Shown here in pieces: positions 36,270-51,200 of a stretch of DNA of 64,000 nucleotides. This DNA comes from Progne subis subis (lineage: Eukaryota > Chordata > Aves > Passeriformes > Hirundinidae): the NCBI GenBank assembly GCA_022316685.1, contig JAKJHU010000062.1, forward strand, positions 903,001 through 967,000. The letters are read 5' to 3'. The translations under genes were made by a program, and so were the position numbers. A model generated the notes under the pieces. The model worked only from the letters and a program-made list of their open reading frames with translations, was not told the origin of the DNA and made no database searches. Positions within the stretch are counted from its first letter, which is position 1. Each line of letters starts with the position of its first letter.

Positions 36270-39200
36270 GTAAGGTGTATGTACATTAATCAATTAACAG
36301 TTTAGAAATTCAGTTACATACATCATACATTTGCTGTTTTTTTCCAGGTAAATTTTTGGGAAATGTATTTCACGCTACTGTGGTGTGCAAAATCAACAAA
36401 GAATTCTCCTCCTCCAGGACTTTTGTTTCTGTGTGAAATAGATAACCCAGGGTTTGCATTCAAATCACAATCATTTAGAATGGAAAATACCTCTAAGATT
36501 ACCGACTCCAACCATTAATATATTGAAAAGTCCACCTCTAAACCTTGCCCCTAAGCACCACATCTACAGGTCTTTTAAGTACTCTCAAGGAATGGTGACT
36601 CAGGCACTTCCCTGAACAGCCTGTTCCAATGCTTGACAACACTTTCAGTGAAGAAATTTTTCTTAATAACCAATCTAAACCATTCCTGGCACAACTTGAG
36701 TCCACTTCTGCTTGTCCTACTGCTTGTAACTCGGAGAAGAGCTTGACATCCACATAAATCTGTCTTTTCACCACAATGAATTAGTGTAAGATGAAAAAAA
36801 AAAAAGTTGATTTTGATTCCCATTCTTTTTGTAACATGCCTACACTTGAGATAACTTAAAGCATTCTGATTTCATCCTATTCAGCATCTTCTATGATCAA
36901 GCTAATAAGCCCAGACTTGCCTGTCTGATGTTGGACAGAGCCATGAGAGCAACTTCCTAAAAATCTTCTTGCCAGGAGGACAACATGGAGTTGTTCAGGC
37001 TTTAGATCCAGCGTGTATTCATTCTGTTCTCCACAGTACCTCTCCTGTAGTAGTTAAGAGCTGTGCCTGAATGGATGGGAATTGCACTCTAACCCCCAGG
37101 GAAAGGATTTGGCCTTGAGATGTGGCAGTGTTTAAGAGATTTCCATGAAGATTACACAATACAGCTAGGAACTGGACTTAATAAATTAATTTAGTGTAGG
37201 TAAGCAAACTACTGCCAAGCAGATCTTGTACCAGTGAGCAAATACTACAAAACTGAGTGCCTTGGCTCTTACTGGCTGTACATGTCCTTCATGTAATGAC
37301 TCAGAATAGGTTTTCTAGGTTTTCCCTTTTACCTAATTTCCTCATTTCCCCCTCCCCAAAACAGCTGTCTGGTAATGCTATTTCCCTAAAAGAATGAAAA
37401 CAAGTGCATTTATTGATTTATTTACACATTTATATATGTGGTTCTTATGAGAATGTTACAGCCAGCTGGCTGATTCTGTCCTAATTTGGCTGAGAAGGAT
37501 TAACTATGTCAGAATGTCAAAAGTCAGAACCTTTTAGGTCATGAGAAGGAAGGAACTAAGTCTTCCTCACCCTGTCTTCCTCTCTTACTGTCGTCTGACT
37601 TGCCAAGGTAGAACCAGCAGCATGAGCTCAACCCTGGCTAAAGAGGCTTCCTGTGGTTTTTGCTGCATGGAGATAGTTGCCAACTTAGACAATCTCTTGA
37701 GAACTTAAAAATGCTTCTCATTGTTTCCTCTATCTTCCCCCAACTTTGGCTTCTGGCAGGAATTTGAGAGAGGTGGTCAGCTCTGGGTAGAGAAGACAGG
37801 AATTATTTGAGGGGAGGGACCTGCAAAGAACAGGTCTGATCTAGCTGTATTTAGCAACATATTAAATCCAATAGCTTGATCTAGTTATTTATAGCAGTAC
37901 TGCTAGGTGTTCTTTGCTATCTGAGAAAGATTTACAGGTGTTCAGTAGTTGGGGGGGGCTCAAATATTTAATCAGTGTAATGATAGGTAAAAATGCAAAG
38001 CATTCTGTAAGAGAATCTTTCTGACATCATTGTAAGTAACTACCCATCATCAGTCAATCTAATACATAGCAAAATACATTTTATAGAAAACTAATTCTAA
38101 AGAATAATCTGCTTTTTTCCTTGCCTGTTCTCTTTGAGTGTATTTTACCGTAATACTCATTTGAGCAACATCAGAGTTATGAACATTAACATTTTAAGGA
38201 ATAATAAATTTTGACATAATTTCTCTCAAGACTCCTTGGCTCTTCTTTTACTGAACAGCAGAGATTTGATGTGCATTAATAAAAATAGGAATGATAAAAG
38301 CTTACCCCCCAAAATTATAAGTTTATTTATGTATCTATATATATATATATCTTTTTACAGTAACACAATTTTTATCACTTTAATTTGAAGAGCTCTCTTG
38401 TGTAGTATTAATTGTCTGCATTTCATCAAGAGGCAACTAAAATAGAATCTTTATTTTTTTGCCCAGCTTCTCTTTGTACCAGTAACTAAGTGAACAACTT
38501 CCAAGTACTGATAAACTGTTTATTTCCAAAATAAGTTGGTATTTTCTTCCCCTGCTTAATGGTTATGAGCAAATTTGCAGTATTGTTAAGAACATTAAAA
38601 ATTGGATTGAGGCTATCAACCTTAGATGCGGAATTTCTCAGCAGTAATGAAATGTGTATAATTAGCATTTGTACAGAAATATTTTCTTGCTAGTGATTTC
38701 TGTTAAAAATGATCATTATTATTCTCTTTCACAAACTCAAAGCAAATACGGAAGTACTGATTTGTAAGATTTTTTCAGTAGAGTGCCTCATGAAATTTAA
38801 TTTTGTACTAGTTTCAGTTATCTAATATATTTTTACTCCTATTGTTGTTGTTCAGAAGGACAGTAGGAACTGTACTGTGTAGGAAGGAACTGGCAACGGA
38901 TCGTTAAACTTTTAGGTTTTATGGTATGGTTTCAAAACCAATCTAATTTAGCAGTAATCCAAAGTCTTGATCAAAGAGCAGCCAGAGCTCAAGTAAGCTG
39001 TTTATAGACACTTTTGTGGAAGCCAAACCAGCCATAGTAAGTGCCATGCTTTGGATGTTAGAACTTGGCTTCTTTGGCAGTCTCGGTTTAAGGAGCCAAC
39101 AATTAGGAATTTTCATCAGCTTACAGCGATAATCACTGAGGCAGTGGATTGTCATTTGTTTGTGATTTTTGTGAGCTATTTTGCCAGCAGATTTCTCTTA

Positions 39201-42200
39201 ATTGGGCAACTTTTAAGAATAATTCTGGCCAAAATGTTAGAAACATTTATATTTTGTATGCAATTACTTATTTTGAGTAGAAAGTTTTAAAGGAAACATA
39301 GTATTGTTAAACCTGAGAAAAATATAAAAGGCAGAAATGGTAAAAAAGTATTATTCTACTCAAATTCTTTTGCCCTTTTAACTTTTCTAGTGGCTTTTAT
39401 ACTGAAACACTGAAATTAATTACTATGCTAACATTTTGTAAGCTCTATGAAAATGAGCTTACAATTCACGAATCCTGAAAGTGTGAATAATTAATCTAAG
39501 TGAAACATTCTGGCTTGTTAAGAATAGAACATGATGTCATAGGTTATTACAAAATATCTTGTCTTCAAACTTTAATAGTGTTTCTTATTTGAAGTGTTGA
39601 AAGGCTTGTATCTCCTGATAATTTGGTCATCCTTATTTCATTTTAAGATTACTGGCTGCTGTTTTTATATGCAAATTTGACTGATGGTATTTACAATGTG
39701 ATGTAAATAGCTGTTGAAGAGGTATTATACTAAATATATTTTCCACTTGATAAGTTTTTATTATTTGTAAAATTTATTTTATAAATAATAAAACTATATT
39801 TTACATAAATATTTATTTATATTAAAAAATAGTTTTATATAAACATATAAATATTTATAATAAATATATATTTATAAATATAAATTTATAAATTATATGC
39901 ACATTTATTTTAATTCATAGCATTTTATATATTTTCTACAATGTGTTTGAATATTAAAAATGCATTAAATCTAAATTTATTGCACTTATTTAGATGCTAA
40001 TTATGTCATATGGTTCATTTTACTTGATATAAAATATTTGTAACACACAAAGTATAATCTAAAAGTTGAAGAGTATAATCTGATTGTAGTCTCTGTTGCC
40101 TGATGATTCTTCTCTGATTCTCACTCTTGTGGTCAGTTATAGAAAAGTGTTTGGTGCATAACTGTACAATTGCATGTTGTTTTATTGATTTATTATTATT
40201 ATTATTTTGGTTGCTTTTTTCCTCAGAAAACCATTGACAAACACTCCAGAGATATAATTGGCATGGACGACTTCAAGGCAATTTATCGAGCTGTTGTACA
40301 CAGACCTGAATTTGAAGAACTATTCAAGGCTTACTCAACAGATGGCAAAATTCTACCTGATAGCCAGCTCCTTAAATTTCTTGCAAAAGAACAATTTCAA
40401 ACTGAAGCTAATGAAACAACTGCCTTAGAAATTATTATGAAGTATGAACCCATTGATGAAGGTATGCACAGTTTAGCTATTTAATATCTAGCTCTTGTTT
40501 ATTGTGCTTCTCTCAATGACTGTGTTTTTGAAAACCTCATATCTTTATTTCTTTAAAATCATGTCTTTTCATCTACTTTTTTTTTTTTTCTTCCTGTGTG
40601 TTAATTTATTTTCATGCTGTCCTCCCCTCTCTAGTCTCCTTTTTTCTGTCATTTATTTTTTTTTCCTAATCCTTCTATAAATTCTGTTCTTCAGCTCAAT
40701 ACAAACCATTTTCAATTTGTTTTTCTTAAGGTCCTTATCTGCCATTTTCTTGTCTGCTTGTTACACTGTCTTCTCTCCCTTGAGTCAATTAGTGAAAATG
40801 CAAGGCCTCAGACAAGACTTTTACATCCCTCTGACTTCCTTGCACTGTGTAAGATTTTCATAGATGCCTGGTCACACTTTCTGAATCACAAGAACTCTGA
40901 GATGAGGAGGGGTTCATAAATCTGTAACGTTCTTCACCTATTTAAAAGTGCCCCAATCTGTGGTGTAACACTTCTGCTGAGTTTCGCTGATTTCAAATTG
41001 TGGCAAAATCTACAACTAAGCCATCAAAAGGGTCTAACTGCATTATGCTGCAAGCTGTTACTTTATTCAGTGGAGTATGTTTGATTCTTTCATTTCCTTG
41101 GTTCCCAGTGGAATTAATGACTGGTTAAGAAAAACAAAGCCAAAGAGAAAATATTCCTTCTGGGATAATAACCTGGGGTTTTCTATGCTGACCTGTGGTG
41201 GAAGAACAAAATGGAAAATGCCAGTTTTTCAATGAGAAACAGAAGAAGAATTGGTGTTTCATTAAGAGGCACTTACTGTGCAGCAGTATCTGCAAAACAC
41301 GTGATTCCTTATGCCTTTACTGTTTGAGGCTGCTTTTCAAATTTGACTGCATTTTATTGAACATGTTCTACTGTTTCAGAGGAACTAATGTTTACTAATT
41401 TTACAAGTTATCAACTTAAAAGGTTCCTTTTATATTGTGTTATCTGTTCTGATGGGAAAGTTAAAAGTTACGACAGTTAAACAATGAAAAATCTTCAGTC
41501 AAATAGAAAACATCTTTGTTAATATCAACTGAAGTTTCTATAGGTTTAATTTAATGTCTGGTTTAAATTTCAGATGCTGAGCCAAATTCTTGTTTGTTTC
41601 TTCACCTGTGATAAATTTGTCTCATAATTGGAAATTATCTTGCTGAACAAAATAATCTCTGTATTGTTCATGCTCCTTTGAGCGCATTCAAACTCCCACT
41701 CAAGCATATTTATTTATTGAAAAGTTCCAGTTATGACTGACATGAGAGATGATTCATGTGATATTGTGATAGACCATTTTGTGTTACTGTTGTTATGAAT
41801 TTGCTACAGGACATTATTCATCAGGACGATCTGTTGGACTCATCTTGCCACCCTTGCCCTGTGTTTTACAGAAAGGGAAAAGGGCAGGTTTTGACATTTG
41901 ATTGACAGGTTTGCTAATAGTAATGACCATTCTCTCAGAAACATGGTATCACTGGTTTGTCAAGATTAGGATGAAAACAATGACTACATTTTACATATAA
42001 TTTAAATAAATTCATTTATAACATTTAGTACATCCCTAACATTTGTGCAGAGAGATTTCCCAAGCTACTGAGCCATATAACTCTGAATTTACTCTCTGTG
42101 AGTACTGTAGCTAGTTCAGGACAGTACGGAATGAATTACTCTTTCATTTTTATTATGAAATTTAAATGCCCAATGTCAAAATGCTACACTAGCAGATTTT

Positions 42201-45200
42201 TTTCACTTGTGTGCTAAAAGCTTGCATTTTTGGCAGAAAGAGCCATTTCCTTGGAATTGATCACAAAATATGAATATGTGATTCGCACCTGGCAGTTGTG
42301 TCTTATTAACACAGAAATGTCAGTTTTGTTCTTCCCAAACATTCCATTATCTGCACATTTTACTATTAGCTTTGAATAGAAGCCTCAACTCATTTAATGA
42401 GATTAAAGAAAATGTGCCAACTAAATGCATTTTTCTTTTAAGCTTGGTATATATGTCTTAAAAAAAAATACTACTCATTTACATGGATAGGATTAGAGGC
42501 ACAGTGAGGATAAGAAGGTGCATTCCATTATTATTTACGATGTAGTGCCATTAAAAGACTCTACTCCTGCCTATTTTCCAGCTAGGCAATACAAAGACAG
42601 GGCAAAAATGCAATCCTGTTGTAAAAAACCAACTTGCTTCGTAAAGAATAATAAAAGCCTGGTGCATCTGTGAGATAAGGACTTTGAGTAATCCAAAACA
42701 TATTTGTGAAGCAAAAAAAATTCTTGGTTTGTTCCTAGTGTACACAGTTGTGAGGGGTTTTTGTGGGGTTTTATTTTGTGCACGTGTGTTAGAGACAGAG
42801 CAGGATGTAGAGCATAGATTTACAGAAGAGAACATTTGATCCCAGTGGCCAGTGTAAATCAAACAATAAAGTAGACATCTCTGCCAAATTCCTACAAATT
42901 TCACAAAAAAATCATGTGAAGTAAGAAAAATGACTTAAAAATCTCAACTAAGACAGTGGCTGTGGCTGGATTTGTGAGACAATAGTTCAGAGGTGTGAAA
43001 GGGTGTGTGACTATCCATCCAGTCTCAGGGAAAATTTTCGAAATAAGGTGATTATGAGATATAAGCCCTTAGAAAACTGAACTGCTGTTCAGATAGATAT
43101 CTTATTCCAGTATGAAGCAGTTATAAGTGTGGGCAAGGTAGAAAAAAGCTTCCCTAGAATAAAAAGTCAGAGAAGAAAAGGAATAACTGTATTCTTACTT
43201 TAGTCAAGGAAATACTTCTCTCCTTGCTGTTACCCTTAGAGCATGAATATTTTATTCTGATGTAAAGTAGTCGTAGTATGAAATTCCATCTGATGATGTT
43301 TCTGCCTGACTTTTAATGATGATTGGGAGCTTCTTCCTTCCAATCTGACAGAGTAACACCCTGGTCTCTAACTGAAAGTATTTCTCATGAGTTCACCCCT
43401 AAAATTCCCAGCAAACGTATCAGTACTCACTTCACTCTCCCTGGGGGCCAAGGAGCATAGACATTTAATTACTAATTTAGCTCTTAGGAAACAAAGAGCA
43501 CACACACACATTTAAAAACACGGGAAACACCTTTCTCCCCATTTCCTAGTCTTAAGTTCAGTTCAGGTTCTTCTCATCCCCACTCCTCAATCTCAACTTT
43601 AGTCCAGACACCTTTCCCAAAACCTTGTCAGGGCTGCAGGTTGTACTCAGTCCTTTCAGGAAGAAACAGGTCTTGCAGGAGACTCTGGCCAGTGCAGAGT
43701 TATTTCTTACTTGGTTTTGTCTGCTTCAGTGTGGGTGCTCTACAGGCCTTCAGGGCAGCAAACATCTTATGAAAGTTTTCATTTTTTTCTTTCTGAAGAG
43801 GAAGAAAAATACTCTCAAAGAAGTTCCAAGATAAATAAGAAAGCAGAATGCAATAATACCTCTCTGATATGACAGTATTTGTATATATGGCAGAGCTGAA
43901 GTTTACCTTAATAGAAGGAATGAGGAAAATCACTTTTTCTTAAATCATATTTTTAAAAAACCCCAAACAATATAAAAGAATATTGTTAAAAAAAAAAATA
44001 TATATATATTATACACTATCCGAAAGAGGAGGCAAGAAAATAGTAATTGAACTTTGTGAACAAAAAGAGGCAAGGAGAAGACAGAAATCTTCTCTTGCCT
44101 TCCCTTTCTACAACGAATGGATGCATGTGTGCACTGTAAGTGTACTGCTAAAAGGTCCTAATGGAGAAAAAGACTGAGGTTCCTCGGGGTAAAAATGTAA
44201 GGCCTTGATGAAAGTCTTTCACTGTGGAATAGTTATGGAGATGAATTCCCATTTCCTTTAATGCAGAAGCAGAAAATGCCTGTAAATGGTCAAAAATAGT
44301 GTGACTGGGCTATTCCTCAGAAATGTAAGGGCATGTAATAAGCTCTGTAAAAATACGAAGATCTTTAGTCTGTTGATTGGAGACATGAGCTGAATGTTTC
44401 ACTGAAGTCCACAAGCTTACATATTAACTAACAAAGCAATGTTAGATGTTAATTTTTGGGAAATTATGGTCATCAGCATATTTGCCTAAACATTAATTTC
44501 CCTTGAAAATATTGCAGTTAACTTTTGTCAATGACAAGAAAAGCCAGGAGAACATCATAAATAATTCAGAAAAAAAGTAAGACTTAGAAAACCAGTATTT
44601 TTCACTAATGTAATAAATAAATGCAGGAAGGGTAAGAATTTTTAGAAAATAAAAACTGTCTGCACACATGCATGCACATTTACTAGCTCTCCTTGCAATT
44701 GCTCAGAGAAATAGATCATTAGAAATAAATTAATCAGAAATTAAATCCAGACAGTTCATGTAATTCATTATAGGCAAAGTATGCAAGATGAGTGTATTCT
44801 GTTTTGAGTAATGTAAAAAAAAATTCAAAATGTTTTTAAACATCCAGCAAGTGGAAACTTAATCCAATTGTTACAAGTATAGAACAGTATAACACATGCA
44901 CATGGATAAATCTAAGCCAAGATACTAGGCAGGATACACTTTTCAAGAGTCATCAGGGTAGCAAGAAGTCATCCTGCAAATCTCTTAGTTAAAAGAAGAC
45001 CAAAAAAATTCCTGATGCAGTAAGAACAGTTGGCTCTATAATATTATTAACATTATTAATCTAAGTAAGATCTCAGTCAAAAATATGGATGAAACAGGGT
45101 AGGACCTTCTTAAATGATGTAATCGGGTCAGTGAAGACAGGCTGACAAATCCAAGCTCTTAGAAAATTGACTGTACCTATCTTGACTAATACAAGTCAAA

Positions 45201-48200
45201 GGTTGCTTTTTGAAAGTAGAGGGGAAAGGAATGATGGATTGAAAGACTGGAGAAGATCAAATGTAGTATCTATTTTAGAAAGGGAACATCCAAGGAACTA
45301 GACACTGTCTGTGACTCGAAAAAAATCAGGCAAATAATAAATATGTAAACCCTTCTAAGATGGTAAAGGTGAGAAGCAGTTTGTCAGGACATTCCATGAA
45401 GAAATATTCTCCTGTTTTCTCCATGAAAGATTAACAGCACTGCTGGATAGCAGGAAAATGAAAATTATCAGGAATCTGAAACAGAAAGATGCTCTGGATT
45501 TGATTTGTTTTTGTGGAGAACAGTGGAATGAGGGAAGTGCAAGAGCAGTTCTCGTAAGTGAAAGAGTGTGTAAAAAGAGAAGTGTAATACCAAACAGATC
45601 AAATATTTTGGACAGCAAGGACGTTTCAGGGTAAACTTCTGTTTCCTAATTATGGAAAATTTCCTGACGATAAGGTTATTTAGCTGTCAAAATGATTTTA
45701 CTCTGTTGTCTGTGGATTCTTCATCAATGGAAGTCTGGAAGAATAACTATAGAAAGACTTTTTGTAGAAATAGTTGTTGGGTGGATGTATGTTTGGTGTC
45801 TGGATGGCCTTCTGTTTTCCTTTATCGTTGTAAAACATTGCAAGTTTTCTAGTTCAAAGACCTGTGTAATTGAGAAATAATTATTTTCTGTAAATTCTCA
45901 TTCAGGTGTAAAACTTCCAGTCTGTCACACATCAAAGATCAATAATTACAATTCTAACTTGTGCATTCTGATTCTTTTGGCTGTGGTAAGAATTACCAGA
46001 GCAGAAAAGGGGGTTTTCCTGCAGGTATTTCAAGTCCCCAAGTTTGTATACATTGACTTCTAAGTTATTGTTAGCATAAAATAATCTCGGATCATTTACT
46101 GCTTGTTCACTTCTAGCCTGCTACAGTGACAATAAAGTAATTTTAGAGTAAGAACTGGGCAAAATCTGTCACTAATTCAAACTATGTTTTGAAGCAAAGC
46201 TGACTTTGGAGATTATATCATTTGCAAAATGACTGCATTCGAAACATGACATTTGGGAGCAGTAGCTGGCAGTTTAATGGCTCTGTTTTCCATTAAATCA
46301 GTCAAAACCAAAACAAATGGGATGACTAGCACTGGTAGGGACTCAATTAGTTCATTTTGTTATAAATTCTGTAGAGTAATAAGCTTGATTTGCAATTCAT
46401 CTGTGTGGGCAGTTATTTCTTTTGTTAAGATGCTATTTTTGTTTCAAATATTTCTAAACATGATTTTATCAATATTTATTTGGAATTTTCCACCCCTGGG
46501 GAAGACATTTGATGTTAGGAATCATAGTTTCTGCAAGATTATATTGAGTCTTTCTGACTAACATTTTAGAGAACAATCCTGGTTGTCTTAAAAGAGAAAA
46601 GATTCTCTTACTGCATTGTCTGGCATGTAATTTTCCAAAGTAAACAACAACTATTTTACTTTCTATTTCATTAGGACTACTGAAAACTCTTCTTACTGCT
46701 GTCCATAGAAGAATAAAAGTGTCAAAACACATTTATTTCCTCTCAGAAGTTCGAACCACAACAATTCAGCTCCAGAGTCACATGTATCTGATGTTTGTGT
46801 TGTTGATACATTTGTTATGAATTTTAAAATTGCAGGAAAGTGTTGTGCTGTATAACCTTTAGCAGCGTTCAGAGTTGGCTATTAAAAATTTCAGAAAGTA
46901 CATAGATATAACATCAAAGTGCTTCATGATAGAGATATTTTTCCTTTTGTTTTTGTTCAGTGAGGACAAGAAGGATGATGTCATTTGAAGGATTTATAAG
47001 GTACATGAACTCAGACGAATGTTCAATATTTAAAAGCCAGCACAGGACCGTCTATCAAGATATGAACCAGCCATTATGTGACTACTTTATTTCATCTTCT
47101 CACAACACCTACTTGATAGCTGACCAACTAGTGGGACCCAGTCATTTATGGGGATATACCAGGTATTTAGACATTGGTTTTTAATATTTTAAATAGTTTT
47201 TTTTTTTTTTTTTAATGAATTCAAAGTCACATACAATCCTACTTGGCATTAAGGGACAAAGCCATCAAAGATACAAGTTGAAAATGTGAGAGTGGTATTT
47301 TATTTTTGTGTACACTTTTCAATATATTTGCCAAACCATCTGTTCATAGTCTGGAAACAATCTATTTTTTTCACTTACATCTCAGAAAATCAACCTTGCA
47401 GCAAATGAAATCTATAGCATGGTGTACAGTACATGATTAAATCAGTTTTTAATCTCAACACGCCGTGCAAAAATAAATAACTCCCTGAAAGGAATGTAAA
47501 ATTCCTGGGCAAGCTCCAATCTGTTCAATATACAGGATGTGTGGTGGAGTGTGTCTGTGTCAAGGACAGTTGTGTTCAGTGCATGTTGCGGTGTGGGCAG
47601 TTCAGAAACGACAAACACAACAAAGCGTGGGCATTCAAGTAGCCAGCAGGGAGAGGAACCTCTGCAGTGTGTGACTCCAAGAGGATGATGACCAGGATGC
47701 CTTATTGCCATGGCAGGGAGGAAGGAAATGGATTGAGTAATAAAAGCAACATTGAAAGCCCAGGACCTATTAAGATGATTAGGAAGAAAAATGTCCAGAA
47801 TTCCCATTATTTGTACTACCTTAGTGAAGAGGAAGCATTTGGAACCATCTGAATTCTTTTTTGGTTGCCCTCTTAATGTTCTATAGTGACTTGCAGCCAT
47901 CAGATACAATACCCAATTTCTAAAAGTATTTAAAATTCCATGATGTTATTGCTGCACTGCTGAAAGTAATTGCAAGAGAGTATAACCTCCTCTCTCCTCC
48001 TCTTTACCTACTATTTGTGTGAGGAAAATGATAAAATCAGCTAGAGGCATATTTGACATATTGTTAATGTGTGAAAAGCAGCATGTTAAAAGACAGATTG
48101 GTAATTAAGTAAAACAGTTTATAAGAAATGTTTCAGTCAGTTGCAAGTCAAATATTAGAAACGTAAGAATTTAAGGGATGCTACTAACATATTAAAATTA

Positions 48201-51200
48201 AAGCAGTAAAGTCAAGGTGCCTGAGTAAAATTAGCACTCTCTCTCTAGAAATATGGTCTGGGGTGAAGCATTCACTTATGTGAAGACCAAGTGCAACCAG
48301 ATTCTCTAAGTGCAATGGATTTTCAAATACAGTGATTCTCAAAATTGCAACCAAGTTTGGAATAGTAACACAAAAGACCATTTAAAATATTCTTTTATTT
48401 TAAGTGGCAATTTGCCTTTATTCCAAAATTCCTTTATTGAAATCTTTGACCCTCGTTTTCAGCCTTTTAAGGAAGGTAAATCAGGTAATTCCATATTCTT
48501 TAACGTTCTGATAAAGTTTATTACATAGCACACCTAAAATAAACAACAGAAAGTATGTCTGTCTTATATAGGTATAATTCTGTGGGATTTCTTTTCATTT
48601 ATGATGAAAATGAGGTGGCTTTTCTGTAATTAATCACTGTGCTTGTAATCAGAAATACAACAACCTGTATAAAAAAGTATGGTATCTTTTTTTTTTTTTC
48701 TGTAAAATTTTTTCTCTTGTTCCTCTGAAGTGCTCTCTTAAAAGGATGTCGTTGCCTGGAGATTGACTGCTGGGATGGAAACAACAATGAGCCTATTGTG
48801 TATCATGGTCACACTTTAACAAGCAAAATTCCATTTAGTTCTGTAATTCAGGTGATTGACAAGTATGCATTTATGGTATGTATAGACATATGCATGTGTT
48901 CATAAATTGGTTAGAATGTGATGGTGGCTTTAAATAAGCCAAAGACACAGCTCTTAGAGATTCTCCAGGGTAAAAACAGAGACTGTGCAATGGGCACTGT
49001 TAAAATTAATTATAGGGCAATTGTGCTATTTGTTCTTGATGTATTTTTAAAACTTTTTAAATTAATCATCATAATTTTTCCTGATAATGAATATAAACCA
49101 AACTTAGTGCAAAAGATTCAGGTGATCTTATTCAGCTTGTTAGGTGTAATTCTCACCTCAGAGCATTTAAACAAGGACTGAATAAAAATTGAAGACCTTG
49201 TTTTTCTCCTTTTTTATATATTTTAAAGGTCTTTGTTTCATTTATTCTTCTGCTGCTATGAGTCTGTCCTATGTCCTATGTGTGAATTTATGAAATAGAC
49301 AAAAGTATTAGATAATAGATGAGTTTGAGACTTTGTTTTCCATTTCCTCACTTTTTATTTTGAATGTTCACCCTGATAAATGTTAGCAGCTACTGATTTT
49401 TTTTTGGTCAGGTGACTCATGAGGGCAATATTCCTTCTGCCTGTCTATGGAAAAGCACTGAAATCTGGAGAGTCTTTGGCACTGTCTCAGGCTTTTATAT
49501 AGACTTCTGGCAAAACTCCTGCTCAAAGGAAGTGCTGAATGACAATTAAGATAAATCTTAAAATCAGGCCAGCATTATGTGTGTGAATATATATCCATGA
49601 TCATAAATTTTATGTGGATTTTTATACCTATGTGTTTATAACCTTCCCAGTGTTAATCAAAGCTGTATTTTTTCTATTCTGTTTTCTATATAAAATTTAG
49701 TTAGTCTCTGATTTTAAAAGTGAACTTAAAAACCATTTTTTTATTCCACTGTTTTTCAAAACCCACTGAATATAACGCTCTTATTCTTGCTAATACACAA
49801 TATATTGTGCTTAACTCTGATGCAAACTTCATTTCTCAAGACCAAGTGCCAATGAGATGATAAAATCTCGATAGATAATGGTTGGTACCAGCTGTCCATG
49901 CAGGCTGAGCTTTGCTTCTCTTAACAGTCAATAGCAAATGCTCAGGGGACAAATGCAAAGACAGGAAAAACATAAAATGGTGTTTTTCTTATTGACAATT
50001 TAGGTCCTGCCTGAGCAAAGATTTCATTCAGACTGTTTTTGGTAGCCACCAGTATTACTGGCAACTTATGAGATTTACTTATGTGTTTAAATTGATGTGT
50101 TTCTTTTGAGTTATTGTCTAATTTTTACTCAATTTCCCATTTTCACCTTTCACCTTTAATTTTTATTCAATTACTCTTACTTGAGTTTTGTCACAAGCAA
50201 AGTGTAGATTGTCCGTAGAAAAGTTTGTGATTTATGAAAAATAAAAAATATGCATAACTTTTTCATGTGAATGCAATAGTTTCTGAACAAGCTTTGGGGA
50301 GACTATCAATGAAAACAGTAGTAAAAAAAATCTGTCATAAACTATAGCAAAAGACATTTAATCTTGCTTTATGGTATCAATTTTAATCTTAGAATCCGAT
50401 TTTACCCTTTAAAACCAAAACAAAGAAGTTATTTTTACACCTCTGCATATGTCTAGCTCTGCTTTAACTTTCTGAAGGTTCATTTTTCCCTCCTTCAATT
50501 TTGCTTTCTCTTTTCCACAAATATGAGCTTTTTTAATTGTATTACTAACCTGAAACAACTGATCTATATTCTGAATGCTTTAAAAACGAAGGTAAATACA
50601 GATTGCCAAGGGGCAATCTTTTGTAAAGTATTTTGGAAAAGCAATTACTCATATTTTTATTTATTAATAATAAAATCCTTAAATTATATTTCCAGTCATC
50701 TGCCTACCCGCTTGTACTGTCTTTGGAGAACCACTGCAGCCCTAAACAGCAGGAAGTTATGGCAGACTGCTTGAAAACTATTCTAGGTGACAAACTTCTT
50801 TCTTCACCAATTGGTGGTGAAGTAGATATGACTCGACTGCCTTCTCCCGAGGTAGTAAGTTTTTATTTTTCTCTATGAAAGAGATGGAAAAAATTGTGGG
50901 CTTCTTAATTTTTTTTTTTTTTTAAATCCTCTGGAACTGAATTTATGGATCATATCTGATGTATGAAATCGGCTTCAAATAGTAACAAAAATATTTAAAC
51001 AGCACAAAAAAAGCCACATGGAAAGATGCCACATGTTGGTGTATATCTTATCTGCTGTTTTGTTGTTGTTGTTGTTGCTTAAATTGAAGGAAATACTTAA
51101 CATTTAAATATGTTATTGAAATGGAAACCTGAATCTACACTTTTTGTCAGTAACAGTGACGATGAATCTTTTTCCTTGCATTCTGCTACTGCAAAGGCAT

